Notes: generated by a model not told the origin, from the letters alone. Counted from the first letter of the stretch, positions 1 to 8,794 are shown. The stretch: 17,579 bases of DNA from Amoebophrya sp. AT5.2 (GCA_005223375.1 RXOD01004871.1:1-17579), one strand, 5' to 3'. Translations and numbers: made by a program.

Positions 1-75
1 TGCGCCGGTCCTGCGGACGCCTCCAGCTGCGTGCCAGCGGCGCGCCACAGAAAGTAAGTAAAATGCGCAGTAATT

Positions 76-170
76 CAGCGCTTCCCCACTAGTAGTATCG
101 CTTGCGCCAGCACGAGCACCGCTCTCAAGTAGAGAAAGGAAGGCGCGGCGAGACAGCGTTTCCCCACTAG
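76..170. repeat. Degenerate direct repeat pair, about 78-bp spacing
   Basis: The 17-mer at 76-92 recurs at 154-170 with one mismatch (CAGCGCTTCCCCACTAG against CAGCGTTTCCCCACTAG). A second shared string, CACCGCTCTC, occurs at 117-126 and 182-191, but at a different spacing. This looks like the remnant of an old tandem duplication inside the intron. No function is indicated. Confidence 0.5.
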
Positions 171-202
171 CACCGCCCGCTCACCGCTCTCCTGCGGGCT
201 CT

Positions 203-266
203 GGGCGAAAGGGGGGGAGGGGGGGGTAAGGTGTCGCCGGAAAGCCCGCGCCCCCCCCTTTCGCCC
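203..266. repeat. 15-bp perfect inverted repeat built on G and C runs
   Basis: Bases 203-217 (GGGCGAAAGGGGGGG) are the exact reverse complement of 252-266, separated by 34 nt. The spacer begins with a further run of eight G. The plus strand from 211 to 226 is therefore almost pure G and could form a quadruplex, while the minus strand, which is the transcribed sense here, could fold as a long hairpin. It lies inside the presumed KH-gene intron. Confidence 0.75.
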
Positions 267-491
267 GGGTGAAAGGTCTGAGGATGATGGACAGGCTCTA
301 GATAAAACGCATCCTCATGCATCGAAAGCGGTAACTTAGTGCGTTCGGGCTTCGATCCATCTTTGGCAATTTTCAACACGAACACCAAGATTCTGCTACT
401 ACTACGATCTTCTACAGGACCCATCTTCTCAATTTATATTGTTCGAAAATAAACATCAAGTAAGAGCATCGGTAGTTAGTAGTTTAGGTAC

Positions 492-2406
492 CTGCGGGAT
501 TTTGAGCATTGTGCAGTCATCCCTGTCGTCAGGGTTGTCGACCTCGACCGGACCGTCGAGCTGCGCGAACAACCACTTCATGTACTGCCGCAATGTTTTC
601 CTTTGGTTCTTGGTTCCCGTGAAGATGGCCGTCATGCCCACGTACTGCAGCAGACAGCCGCTGGACTTTTCCAGTTTCCGGCGGGTGGCGCCCTGCTTGC
701 CCAGCGCGAAGCTGAGCTGGTGGTCGTCCTCGAACTCCATGGTGCCGCTCTTCCAGTCCTCCCCATCGCGGTCGCGTTCGAAGATCTCCTTCTCGTGCTG
801 CTTGTACCACCCCGGGGTCTTGGACTCGATCGCCGACAGCACCTTCAGCTCGGCACCCCGCCGGTTGCGGCGGTCCGCACCGAATATCGCCAAAGACTCC
901 ACCTTGCGGTCTCTGTCGCCGCGGCCACCTGTGATGTGATGGGCAAGTGATCGAGAGCTGGCCCCAACTCGATAAATCCTTCATCGGGCCGATTCCGAGT
1001 CTGATCGCGGCGATGGAATCAATTTCGAACTATCTGCATGACTATGTCACTGAGAAATTGCGGGCGCCGACCCTCGCGTGCGTAGCGTCAAATGATCAAC
1101 GAATTAGGCGTGAAGTCTACGGCTCTTGTAGTTGGGTGAAATTCTCTCTCTCTCTCTCTCTGTGTAGGGTCGTGTTGAAATTGGTTTTCAATAAAGATAG
1201 ACTTCTGCTACTGCTGCAGCCAAGCCCGGGCTTAATTTAGTGTCGCTTGAGAACCGGCCCAAACCGTCTGCCGTAGCTTCGGACCAACTTCGGGCCACAC
1301 GGCCAGCCTACTCCTCTCCCACGTGTTTGCTCACTACCGAACACATGCATCACTATTGACACGATTCATTCATTCATTCATCTAGCCTAGTACAACGACC
1401 CAAACCCTGGTCCCCAATATTCGCGTGCCCATTTACAACAAAGCACCGCGTCGGCTCGTAGAATAAAAAATAGTACCTTTTCCTTCGTATTCCGCGAAAA
1501 ACATGAGGACGTCCCATTCCTCCTCGATGGAGCGAAGAAAGTTTCCGTTCTTGCCGGTGACGAAACCGACCGCCTCGGTGGGGACATCCATCAAAGTCAA
1601 GTCGCCCGTGTCGTCTTTGTCGCCGCGGACCGAGACCGGACCTGCCCAGATTTATGATATTCGTTCGCATCGTTCATTTGCTTTTATTGCGGGAAAGAAC
1701 GTTGTTGCGCCCAACGCACAAGCGAAGGGCGTGCATTTTTTGGCCAGTTGAGACATTGCCGCCATCTGGGTGACGGTTGTGCATTACCCGATATATGCGC
1801 GTGTTTCTACCACTGATTTACGAATGAAATCAGAACTCGCCCCTTATCACTCTTAGCAGCGATGAGAGGAGAGAAATTCCGTCGCGCTAGGCCTAACAAA
1901 TGCATCAACGTCAGTAGCTTAGTGAGTCGATATAGCGTGCAATTTACTGAAATCTTCGACGGAATATATTTTCCCAGTCTGTACAACAGTAAAAATTTAG
2001 TAAAGTTTACGTAGTAAGTTTATCATTTACCTTTCCTCTGCGCCATGAGGAAGCCAGCGTACTTGATGGCGCGGTCGACGGCCTCTGGCGCGCCCTTCGC
2101 TTCCAGAATCAGGTGGTCCAGGGAGAGGTCAGTTACGCCGCTCGCCTTTCCGATCTTCACCTTCGTTTTGCCGTGCTTCCCCAGCACGAAGGCGGCGTCG
2201 TCGTTCGTCAACTCCAGCTTCCGGGCGATCTCGTTCCGGTTCTTTCCACCGGCTCGGTCATGACTTTTGCCGCGCTTGTTGTCGCGGCGATTGGGCGGGG
2301 GGCTGCGAGAACGCGACCCGGAGTTGGAACGGCCGCCACGCCCACGGGAGCGGCGGTCGCGCGGGGGCGACCGGGAGCGGGAGCGGGAAACGTCGGAACG
2401 CGGCAT
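492..2406 (-). CDS. Multi-KH RNA-binding protein with Arg/Ser-rich N-terminus, spliced, 3' end outside the window
   Basis: Three exons can be joined: 2406-2031, 1641-1477 and 928-492, giving 978 nt or 326 codons. Both internal introns are phase 1 and have GT-AG ends. The start is the ATG at 2406 (Met-Pro-Arg-Ser-Asp); the upstream TTG is unlikely. Residues 1-60 are an RS/Arg-Gly tract (SRSRSRSPPRDRRSRGRGG). KH repeats follow: exon 1 has AAFVLGKHGKTKVKIGKASG; exons 1-2 have VGFVTGKNGNFLRSIEEEW; exon 3 has LSFALGKQGATRRKLEKSSG. Each carries the KH GxxG loop. Exon 3 ends in phase 0 at ...CTMLKIPQ, where a fourth repeat would begin, so the C-terminus is missing. By family knowledge KH domains bind single-stranded RNA or DNA, and RS tracts are typical of nuclear splicing or mRNA proteins. 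The multi-KH layout matches proteins I know from dinoflagellates; the specific target is unknown. Confidence 0.85.
1143..1161. repeat. Dinucleotide (TC)n microsatellite
   Basis: An uninterrupted TC run of 19 nt followed by TGTGTAG. It lies within intron 2 of the KH gene, reading as GA on the transcribed sense strand. Confidence 0.9.
1364..1382. repeat. Tetranucleotide (ATTC)n microsatellite
   Basis: About four and a half copies of ATTC near the 5' end of intron 2 of the KH gene. Confidence 0.85.
1642..2030 (-). other. Intron 1 of the KH gene
   Basis: The donor is AAAG/GTAAAT and the acceptor is CTGGGCAG/GTCC, giving a 389-nt phase-1 intron. It is visibly more A/T-rich than the flanking exons. 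Splicing joins MAQRK to GPVSVRGDKDDTGDL, the expected linker between the first and second KH repeats. AGGT is again present at both junctions. Confidence 0.85.
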
Positions 2407-2932
2407 TTCGAGCAATTTGTTTCGAGTAGCGAGATTGATGAATGATCCTGCTCGTCCGATGGAAAGAAGTGCTTCTTCCGATATTTCTACAAGGCGATCC
2501 GACCGATACGTCCTTAATGAGCGCTTGCTGTATAAACAAGTCCTCCAACGTCTTCGTCTTCGTCAGGCTGAGGGTCAAGATGAGTTGGTCTACTTTTACA
2601 AAGAGGTCGTGTTCTGGAGCACCAGTAGAGAAGTTGGGGACCACCGTCACCGTGAAGACGACCACGTGCTGCTTGATAAGTAGATCAGAACGGGCTGGCA
2701 GCTCTTCTTGTCTGTGTGCAACAAGAAGCAAGTAGAAGAAGAAGGAGACGCGCACGGGTAGATGAAGTTGTGCATCTAGCTCTTGTCGTGTAAAAGGTGG
2801 ACGCGCGTGAGGCGGATAGTGATCAAGAAAGGACGCGCACGGGTAGATGAAGTTGTGCATCTAGCTCTTGTTGTGTACAAGGTTGACCCGCGTTCTGAGG
2901 TGGATCGTGATCATTTTGGTGAGCGTGCTTCA
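2407..2932 (-). other. Spacer upstream of the KH gene
   Basis: This separates the stop of the 290-codon ORF from the KH start. It contains an 85-bp tandem repeat (2747-2916). The KH frame stays open upstream of its ATG back to a TGA near 2563, without another ATG, so an extra in-frame 5' exon cannot be excluded. A 200-codon minus frame (2860-2258) crosses the spacer, but its right part lies in the repeat and its left part overlaps KH exon 1 out of frame, so I do not call it a gene. AG sites just above 2406 could serve for spliced-leader addition; none is clearly preferred. Confidence 0.5.
2747..2916. repeat. Two-copy 85-bp tandem repeat
   Basis: Copy 1 is 2747-2831 and copy 2 is 2832-2916. 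The first 40 nt, starting GACGCGCACGGGTAGATGAA, are identical between copies; the rest has scattered substitutions and small length differences. A weaker echo of the CTCTTG...GTGT...CAAG part is visible at about 2698-2725, suggesting an older third unit. The unit length is not a multiple of three, and the repeat lies between genes. Confidence 0.85.
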
Positions 2933-3805
2933 TCAGACCTTCGGCGCTTCCGGCGTCCATTTCTTCATGATGGGGGCTCCCTCTCTCTTGCTACGTCGCA
3001 TTAGCTGCACCGGAAAAAGATCGGCCAGTGCGCTCCGCTTCTCCGCGCCGCTCCCGAACCAATCCTCATTCTTCGCGGAGCCCGACTCCCTGCCCAACAG
3101 CAGCCAACTGTTGGGATGCTCCTCCGAGACCACCCGATGGCCTGACGAGGTGGAGGAGGTTCGTCCTCGCAAATCCTCTGCAGCGAGATTCTGCGGCCAG
3201 ATCCCCCGTGTCAACTCGGCACGCACCATCATCAAACCCCGACGCAACAGGGTTAAATTCACTCCGTCTTCGGAAACATCTTCGTCTCCCTTGATCTTGT
3301 CCTCGTGTCCTCGTGTCTGCGCGACGAACCTCGCTATGCCGGCCCGCACGGACACAAGCTTGCTCGGCTCGGCGTCCAACCGAACCTGAAAAATAACATC
3401 TTCGTGCGTACGATCCTCCAAGCGTTGGCGGTGGTGGATTCCGACGATAGTGCCCTCGTTTTCCCGGATTTTCCATCGGTCCTGCGCATCGATCTCCGCG
3501 ACTTTCCGCTCCGGTGAGAGCGCTAGCGTTTTTAAGTCCCTTAAGTTGTGCTGGCTCGACGTCAACGTCTTCAACATCATGATCTCAGTCGTTTTGTTCA
3601 TCATGATGTGATCATCATTGTCGAGATCTTTCAGATTGTCGCGACTGCTGCCTGCAACGTCCTTCTGCCACATGCCCGGAACCATCACCCGGTCGCCGAC
3701 TTTAGCCGCGAGCGCCAGACGCACGACGGCGGCGCGAAAACGGCCCCAGAAATACATCTCCAGGTCGCGAAACTGAGATTCCAGCCATATGGTGCGTTTT
3801 TTCAT
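2933..3805 (-). CDS. Unrecognised 290-codon ORF, possibly the last exon of the preceding giant gene
   Basis: The ATG-started frame at 3805 encodes a charged protein with no family I can name. Residues 35-44 (KVGDRVMVPG) and about 110-161 (WKIRENEGTIVGI, DVIFQVRLD, LVSVRAGIARFV) have the alternating hydrophobic pattern of a small beta-barrel such as an SH3 or Tudor-like fold; this is only an impression. Its frame is also reached by splicing from the ORF to its right: donor CAG/GTACGT with last exon base 3917, acceptor ATCTCAG/TTT with first exon base 3772, both phase 0. In that case the exon is 3772-2933 (279 codons) and Met1-Gln11 is not translated. A pyrimidine-rich acceptor-like site (TTATTTTTCAG/GTT, ending 3386) lies inside the frame, so further splicing is possible. 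Confidence 0.5.
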   Translation of the reverse strand: MKKRTIWLESQFRDLEMYFWGRFRAAVVRLALAAKVGDRVMVPGMWQKDVAGSSRDNLKDLDNDDHIMMNKTTEIMMLKTLTSSQHNLRDLKTLALSPERKVAEIDAQDRWKIRENEGTIVGIHHRQRLEDRTHEDVIFQVRLDAEPSKLVSVRAGIARFVAQTRGHEDKIKGDEDVSEDGVNLTLLRRGLMMVRAELTRGIWPQNLAAEDLRGRTSSTSSGHRVVSEEHPNSWLLLGRESGSAKNEDWFGSGAEKRSALADLFPVQLMRRSKREGAPIMKKWTPEAPKV

Positions 3806-3916
3806 CAGGTAGGTCGATCATTGTCATGCTGCACCAGCACAACGACGTACTAGAGCCAGATAGCTCGCGGACGCGGACTTCATCAAAAAAAAATATACTA
3901 TGGTATACCTACGTAC
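3773..3916 (-). other. Candidate intron joining the 1656-codon ORF to the 290-codon ORF
   Basis: On the minus strand the donor is GCAG/GTACGTAG and one possible acceptor is GAATCTCAG/TTTCGC, 144 nt apart, phase 0 on both sides. It removes the run-on C-terminus of the larger ORF (VRRYTIVYFF...) and its TGA at 3826-3824. The nearer AG (GGTGCAG/CATGAC) gives only a short tail before a stop, so it would end the protein instead. The donor is strong; the choice of acceptor is uncertain. Confidence 0.4.
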
Positions 3917-6900
3917 CTGCGAGTATGCGTCCCCGGTGCTGGTGAGTCCTTCCCAGTGTTTCGCCAGCAGCAGCCTTTGTTTCGGTAGGAAGTCCTGCTC
4001 CAGAAAAAACACGCCCTCCATCACCACACTAATAACGCCCCACAGTTCCTTCGCGGAGCGCGGAAAAACGTCCAGCAGTGTCACTGCTGTACTCAGCCCC
4101 TCCAGGATGTGCCGTACGCTGCACCGGTTCCGCACCTCCACCGAGGCTCTCCTCTCCACTCCCGCGCGGACGACGTCAGGGTCGTCGACGACGACATCAT
4201 GGACGCCCTTGCCGCAACTGGCGTCGCGGAGGAGGTTGGTGTAGATGTGCTTGATATCGCCCGCCAAGTGGGGGATAACCGACTGCACGATATTGAAGAA
4301 CGCGAACTTTTTGTACTGTACCGAGAGGTCGGCCTCGGCATCCGGAGGCGTGGGTCTCGCGGTTCTGCGTTGTCGTTCTAGAAAGGCGTTCAGGTTTTCG
4401 TGCATGACGTCGTAGAAGAGGTTGCCGTACTGCACGAGGCGCGACCCCGCCTGCAGAAAGAACGCCACCATAATCGGGTCCGTCACCGTCGCAGAATACG
4501 TCCACTGCTTCCACGAGAACTTCGCCGGCTTTGTGATCGCCGACCGCCGGTCTTGCTCCACCCGGACGGTTTTGTGGGTGGGCTTTCGCGGCTCGTGCCG
4601 CAGCCCCCGCGAAGCGGTGACATCGTGCGCCAGCGCTCGCGCGACTTCTTGGAAGTCCCACCAGAAGTCCACGCCCCTCTGAATTTCCGCATCTTTCCGG
4701 CACGCCGGAAGTTTCTCCAGCGCGTAGCCGGACGTCGCGCGCCAGGCGGCGACCATGTCCGACAGGAACGGCTCCACCCTTTCCGGGTGCAGGAGCCAGT
4801 CGAATTCGCGGGTCAGCAGCTTGTCCAACGCCTGCACGCCCAACAACGCGTAGTACCGACTGAGCGCCGACCAGATCAATTGGCTGCCCGACGGTCGCGG
4901 CGGCGGCGTCTCCTCTTTGCCGCCGACCTTCTTCCGCATGGCCTCACTCACGCGGTGCCGGTGCTCGGTCTGCGCGGCCTGCTGCCCGCGCGCCACGATC
5001 GACACCAAGCCGTAGTAGTCGAACAGAAACAGATTCGGCCGCCCGTGTTTCTGGTAGTTCAACGCGACGTGTAGCGCTGCCTGCGCCGTCAGCAGCGCGT
5101 TGAAGATGTTGCGCCACCGCCCGTCGGACGGCATCGGCACGTCGCGGACTGCGGAATCCACTCCGGGCGTCCGCAGAAGCGGCCTCCCGTCTTGTCGCTG
5201 TCGCACGAAGATGTTCGTCCGCACGTGCCAGGACCAAGGGTCCTCGGCGGCAACGTGCCTCAGCATCTGGTGGGGGCGGTTTTCGGCTTGATCCTCAAGC
5301 CTGCCCTCGTGCTGGTGCCGGAAGCTCTCCTCAACCCCGTTGTAGTAGTAGGCAGTTCCCATGCGAAAAAGATCGGAAAACAACCGCAAGGGAGCGGAAT
5401 CCTGCTGCCGGCGGAGCGATGCCGCGATCTTATCTGCATCTTCTGCTGGTCGTGAGTCTTCGGGTGCCAGCACTTCTGCCGACCCCGCAGCCAGCACTTC
5501 TGTCGACGCTGCTTCGAGCGCGAAGAGGAAACTCCATCGGAGCATTTCGTGCTGGATGCGGAACAAGGCGTGGTCCTGCGCCAGCGCTTCGGCCTTCAGC
5601 GTCATTTCGAGGACCTGTGCCAGGTTTGCGTTTGCGATCGCGGGGCTTGTTCCTGGTGGGTCCGCGTCTTCCACCGCCCTCTTCACATGCAGCAGGAGCT
5701 CTTGTTCCTCCTGCGGCGATCGTTCCCGGGGAAATGCGTATGCGTACGCGTTTCCTCCTCCCGCACCACCTACCTCTCCGGCACTACTTGTTCCGGAAGA
5801 TGCAACAAGCTCTGCGATCAACGTTTTTAGACCCGTCGGCGACATCCCGGGGCGGATGTCGTGGTGCAGATCGTCGTAATTTCTCTGCTCTTCTACTTCT
5901 GCAGCTCCTGTGTTGAGATTTGATGTCTGCGCGTGGTTTAGTCGAGGCGCGTGATGCAGCAGTTCCCTCGGGAGCGAAATCTCCACTGTCGGGGCCGTGG
6001 TCTCCTTCGCAGCCGCCTCGCCCCTGACCGCCTCCTCCCCCAGAAAGGGATGGTGTGCGAGCCATTCCCGGTTTTGCGGGATGAAAAGGTCCTCGAGGCT
6101 GCGTGAGTGGTGCAAACTACCAATGGTGACGGACTCGAGCACTCTCTTCTTCTCCTTTTCGAAGTCGTCTCTACGGTCCCCGAACGAGATCTTCGAGACA
6201 TCGGGGGAAGGGAGCAGGTCCTTGGTTCCATAGCGAATGAAACCGAGCACGTGGTGCAGACGTCGCGCGTCCTCCTCCGCCAAGATCTGCTGCTCAGCAG
6301 TGCAAGAGGCGGCTGAAGATGACCGCCGCGCTCCTGATGATGATGCTGCGCTGCCCGATGTTGAGTCTTCGGGATACTCGTGTAGAATCTCGTACAACTC
6401 CATGCCGCACTCCTCGACGTCAATCGTTTGCTCGTACAGCATGAGAAAGCCCTTGTCCTGGCGCGAGTGGGTAAAAAGCGAGACCGTGGCGGGGGGACTC
6501 GTCGACGTGGTGATGTGTTCCTCGCTTTTTCTGCCGGCGTGGCCAGAAGCATTACCTGGTGCGGGTCGCTCTTGTGGATCTTCATCATGTTGAGAGGATC
6601 GTACCCGAACGGCGGTCCCCGCACTTCCTTGTTGAACAAAACCCACCTCGCGCCAGGTTGTATCATTCCACCGGCGAATAGTATCTTTCGCCCTCACTCC
6701 ACCTCTGCTGGCTGCTTCCTCCGCTTTTTCTTCATCAGAACGAGCAGACCCAAGATCCGGCAACAATTTCTCGACGTCGAAAGTTGTCAGCGCCCGGACA
6801 ACCAACTCCCTTGCGCCGGGTTTCGTGAGGACGCCTCCATTAGCTTCCGGCTTCAGTTCCAGCCACGCGAGAACCTGTCCGCCTTTTCTGTCAGCGTAGT

Positions 6901-8794
6901 ACTCGGGAAGGAGGATTCGTTTTCGCTGCACAAACTCCGTATGATCGTCCTGAGGATCACGACCCGTGTCATCCTCCTCCATCGATTTTTTTGGGGCGTC
7001 GTCGCCCAGCCGCATGCTCGCGAACAGCTCTTCGACCAAATCCGCGTCCGCGCTCACCGAGAGAGGACGCGGTGGGCTCGGACGCGGATTTGGTGGTGCA
7101 GCAGTCGACGTTCCTCTTCTTGAACTTGATCCAGAGTCAGTACCACTACCAGCGGCCGCGCTCCACCCCCTTCTTTTCGCGATATGCGTCAGGGGCTGTG
7201 CGAGGGACCACGAAGCGGGCTGCGTGACGAAATCCAGGCCGGTTTCCACCACGCTCACATGGAGTTCCTGGATAGATGGCCGCAGAAATCGCGAGTGCCG
7301 CATGATCGTCTGCTCGGCCTTGTCATTAATGCGCGCGCGCGAGTTTTCGTCGACGTTGTACACTTGCAAGGGGAGCGCAGGGTAGTTCATCTCGAGGGTG
7401 TTTCTGGAGGAAGCCTGTGCCCTCTGCGCAGCGCGGAGCGTTTCTGCGCTGGTGTGCTTGACGCGGTGCGTCGGCGAGCCGCCGTGGGCTCGTGCATCAA
7501 TTCGTCGCTGCTGCTGCTGCGCTTTTTGTAATCGTGGATCACTGGTGTCGAGACTTGCGACGGAATGGTCGCCTGTGGACCCCAGCATGCGGCTCTTGAG
7601 TTGGCGCCAGGCACTGCCGAAGTAGGAAGAAGCTTCCGGTTCCGACGGCACGGCTGCTGCAGGGGGCGAAGTAGTAGTAGTTTCTGCGAAAGCCTGATCA
7701 AGCGGCTGTTCTTGTCCTTGTGCTGCAACTGCAGTTCTGTCATCAAGGGGAGTCTGCCTTTGCAACTGGGTTTTGGCGGCACCCTCGGGAGAACTTCTTG
7801 GTGGCGGGGACGCCGAACCCGAAGCAGCCCCTCCATCTGAAGATTCCCCAGCCACGATCTGTTCGATCGTGACCACTTCCGGCAAGGCGGCGTTCGCGAT
7901 CAGCGTAAAAACGTCCCGAAACGCCTTCACCGAGAAGCACTCCAGTCCGCGATCGCGCGTTGCCAAGACGCCTTGATAAAACCCGTACAGCATCCGGTAG
8001 TTGTCCGCCTCGAACAAACGGCGCCAGCGGTGCCGTGTGATTTGCCGGGAAGACGTGGTTGGCGTCGGAGGAGGTCGGTTTGGGGGTCTATCTGCTGCGC
8101 GGAAGAGATCGCTGCCGTCTTCCGCCAGTACGAGATCCAGCAACCGCTCCAAGAACAGGTTCAGGCTCGCGGTCGTGAACCAATTCCGTTGCCGCAGTTC
8201 GTCCCCGCCGCCTTCAAAAATCTCTCTGTAGTACTTTTTCCGCAGCACCTCGGCCACGTCGAGGTCTTTCAGCAGGTGATTGGAGATGGATACCATAGTG
8301 TTACCTCCTCCGTGGTCGTGAAACGAAGAAGAACTACATCTAGCTGGACTTTGATGAGCCTTGCCTTTGTCCTTAGGAAGTTCGTACGGTCGTCCATCCT
8401 CTGTCGTGGGCGAGGCATAGATAGCGAAGGGGTCGGTGATGCGACCACTCTGCGAGGAAAACCATCCCGTCGGCCTCGGCTTCGGGGATCGTTTTTTGGG
8501 TTTATTTCCAACATCCCTTGCTTGAGCTTGCTTTTTGTTCGGTTTCGACTTTGAGGCTTTTGCTTTTTCGGCGCGACCACTTGGGTTCGTCTTCGTAGAA
8601 ACCTTCAGCGCGAGGAATTTGTCCCAGGCCTGTTGCACTTCCTCTGACGCCCCATCGAAAACAGCACTTTCCGCGCCCGCGTGCGCGAAGCCATCTCCAG
8701 CACCATCGCTGGATTTCATCTTCGAAGACGCCTGTTGCTCGTTCCACTTAACCAAAAATTCGCCCGCCAAGGGCGCCCAGGTTTCCGCCAGCAT
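3824..8794 (-). CDS. Giant unrecognised protein, 1656 codons
   Basis: I use the ATG at 8794 (MLAETWAPLAGEF); the GTG four codons upstream is an unlikely start. No known domain is recognisable. Residues about 75-115 are Lys/Arg/Pro-rich (KKQAQARDVGNKPKKRSPKP), suggesting a nuclear or nucleic-acid-contact segment. Ordered, mostly helical-looking blocks alternate with Ser/Gly/Ala/Glu-rich linkers. Examples are about 500-545 (RHSRFLRPSIQELHVSVVET), 620-650 (LPEYYADRKGGQVLAWLELK), 1225-1268 (WRNIFNALLTAQAALHVALN, NLFLFDYYGLVSIVARG) and 1560-1620 (LWGVISVVMEGVFFLEQDF). A short Gln run is near 426. There is no signal peptide. It is co-directional with its neighbours. A TAG lies just upstream in frame, immediately followed by a good acceptor, so this is either an internal exon of a larger gene or the start of a trans-spliced one. 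The last 31 codons may be intron read-through. Confidence 0.85.
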   Translation of the reverse strand: MLAETWAPLAGEFLVKWNEQQASSKMKSSDGAGDGFAHAGAESAVFDGASEEVQQAWDKFLALKVSTKTNPSGRAEKAKASKSKPNKKQAQARDVGNKPKKRSPKPRPTGWFSSQSGRITDPFAIYASPTTEDGRPYELPKDKGKAHQSPARCSSSSFHDHGGGNTMVSISNHLLKDLDVAEVLRKKYYREIFEGGGDELRQRNWFTTASLNLFLERLLDLVLAEDGSDLFRAADRPPNRPPPTPTTSSRQITRHRWRRLFEADNYRMLYGFYQGVLATRDRGLECFSVKAFRDVFTLIANAALPEVVTIEQIVAGESSDGGAASGSASPPPRSSPEGAAKTQLQRQTPLDDRTAVAAQGQEQPLDQAFAETTTTSPPAAAVPSEPEASSYFGSAWRQLKSRMLGSTGDHSVASLDTSDPRLQKAQQQQRRIDARAHGGSPTHRVKHTSAETLRAAQRAQASSRNTLEMNYPALPLQVYNVDENSRARINDKAEQTIMRHSRFLRPSIQELHVSVVETGLDFVTQPASWSLAQPLTHIAKRRGWSAAAGSGTDSGSSSRRGTSTAAPPNPRPSPPRPLSVSADADLVEELFASMRLGDDAPKKSMEEDDTGRDPQDDHTEFVQRKRILLPEYYADRKGGQVLAWLELKPEANGGVLTKPGARELVVRALTTFDVEKLLPDLGSARSDEEKAEEAASRGGVRAKDTIRRWNDTTWREVGFVQQGSAGTAVRVRSSQHDEDPQERPAPGNASGHAGRKSEEHITTSTSPPATVSLFTHSRQDKGFLMLYEQTIDVEECGMELYEILHEYPEDSTSGSAASSSGARRSSSAASCTAEQQILAEEDARRLHHVLGFIRYGTKDLLPSPDVSKISFGDRRDDFEKEKKRVLESVTIGSLHHSRSLEDLFIPQNREWLAHHPFLGEEAVRGEAAAKETTAPTVEISLPRELLHHAPRLNHAQTSNLNTGAAEVEEQRNYDDLHHDIRPGMSPTGLKTLIAELVASSGTSSAGEVGGAGGGNAYAYAFPRERSPQEEQELLLHVKRAVEDADPPGTSPAIANANLAQVLEMTLKAEALAQDHALFRIQHEMLRWSFLFALEAASTEVLAAGSAEVLAPEDSRPAEDADKIAASLRRQQDSAPLRLFSDLFRMGTAYYYNGVEESFRHQHEGRLEDQAENRPHQMLRHVAAEDPWSWHVRTNIFVRQRQDGRPLLRTPGVDSAVRDVPMPSDGRWRNIFNALLTAQAALHVALNYQKHGRPNLFLFDYYGLVSIVARGQQAAQTEHRHRVSEAMRKKVGGKEETPPPRPSGSQLIWSALSRYYALLGVQALDKLLTREFDWLLHPERVEPFLSDMVAAWRATSGYALEKLPACRKDAEIQRGVDFWWDFQEVARALAHDVTASRGLRHEPRKPTHKTVRVEQDRRSAITKPAKFSWKQWTYSATVTDPIMVAFFLQAGSRLVQYGNLFYDVMHENLNAFLERQRRTARPTPPDAEADLSVQYKKFAFFNIVQSVIPHLAGDIKHIYTNLLRDASCGKGVHDVVVDDPDVVRAGVERRASVEVRNRCSVRHILEGLSTAVTLLDVFPRSAKELWGVISVVMEGVFFLEQDFLPKQRLLLAKHWEGLTSTGDAYSQVRRYTIVYFFLMKSASASYLALVRRCAGAA

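Larger units (their letters stand above)
1..491 (-). other. Start of the next intron of the KH gene, no gene seen
   Basis: On the minus strand this lies just past the donor GCAG/GTACCT that ends the third KH exon. I looked for the expected next KH segment (Val-Gly-Phe-Val-Thr-Gly type) and did not find it, so the intron probably runs off the left edge. An ATG-started frame of 85 codons (424-167) exists but resembles nothing and consists largely of a Pro-rich translation of the G/C runs. The stretch holds a G-run inverted repeat (203-266) and a short degenerate direct repeat (76-92 and 154-170). Confidence 0.5.
929..1476 (-). other. Intron 2 of the KH gene
   Basis: The donor is AAAG/GTACTA and the acceptor is TCACATCACAG/GTGG, giving a 548-nt phase-1 intron. 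Removing it restores a continuous KH protein (EYEG-K-G-GRGDRDRKVESLAI). Without removal the frame is broken by stops. The intron holds a (TC)n run at 1143-1161 and an (ATTC)n run at 1364-1382. The string AGGT occurs at both exon-intron junctions. Confidence 0.85.

Noticed and set aside
167..424. 85-codon minus-strand ORF in the KH intron
   Set aside because: Its end is the translation of G/C runs (poly-Pro) and it does not contain the expected next KH segment.
439..984. Overlapping plus and minus frames of 115-166 codons
   Set aside because: They are shadows of KH exon 3; only the minus frame reading AIFGADRRNRRGAELK carries recognisable motifs.
1141..1168. Plus-strand 3' splice site (CT run followed by TGTGTAG)
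   Set aside because: It looks good locally, but no plus-strand coding sequence follows and it lies inside a well supported minus-strand intron.
2258..2860. 200-codon minus-strand ORF
   Set aside because: It overlaps KH exon 1 in another frame at one end and runs through the 85-bp tandem repeat at the other; its sequence has no domain-like features.
4197..6666. Several ORFs of 150-240 codons on both strands, Arg/Pro-rich
   Set aside because: They are GC-rich shadow frames of the 1656-codon ORF with typical Arg/Pro/Ala bias and no ordered motifs.
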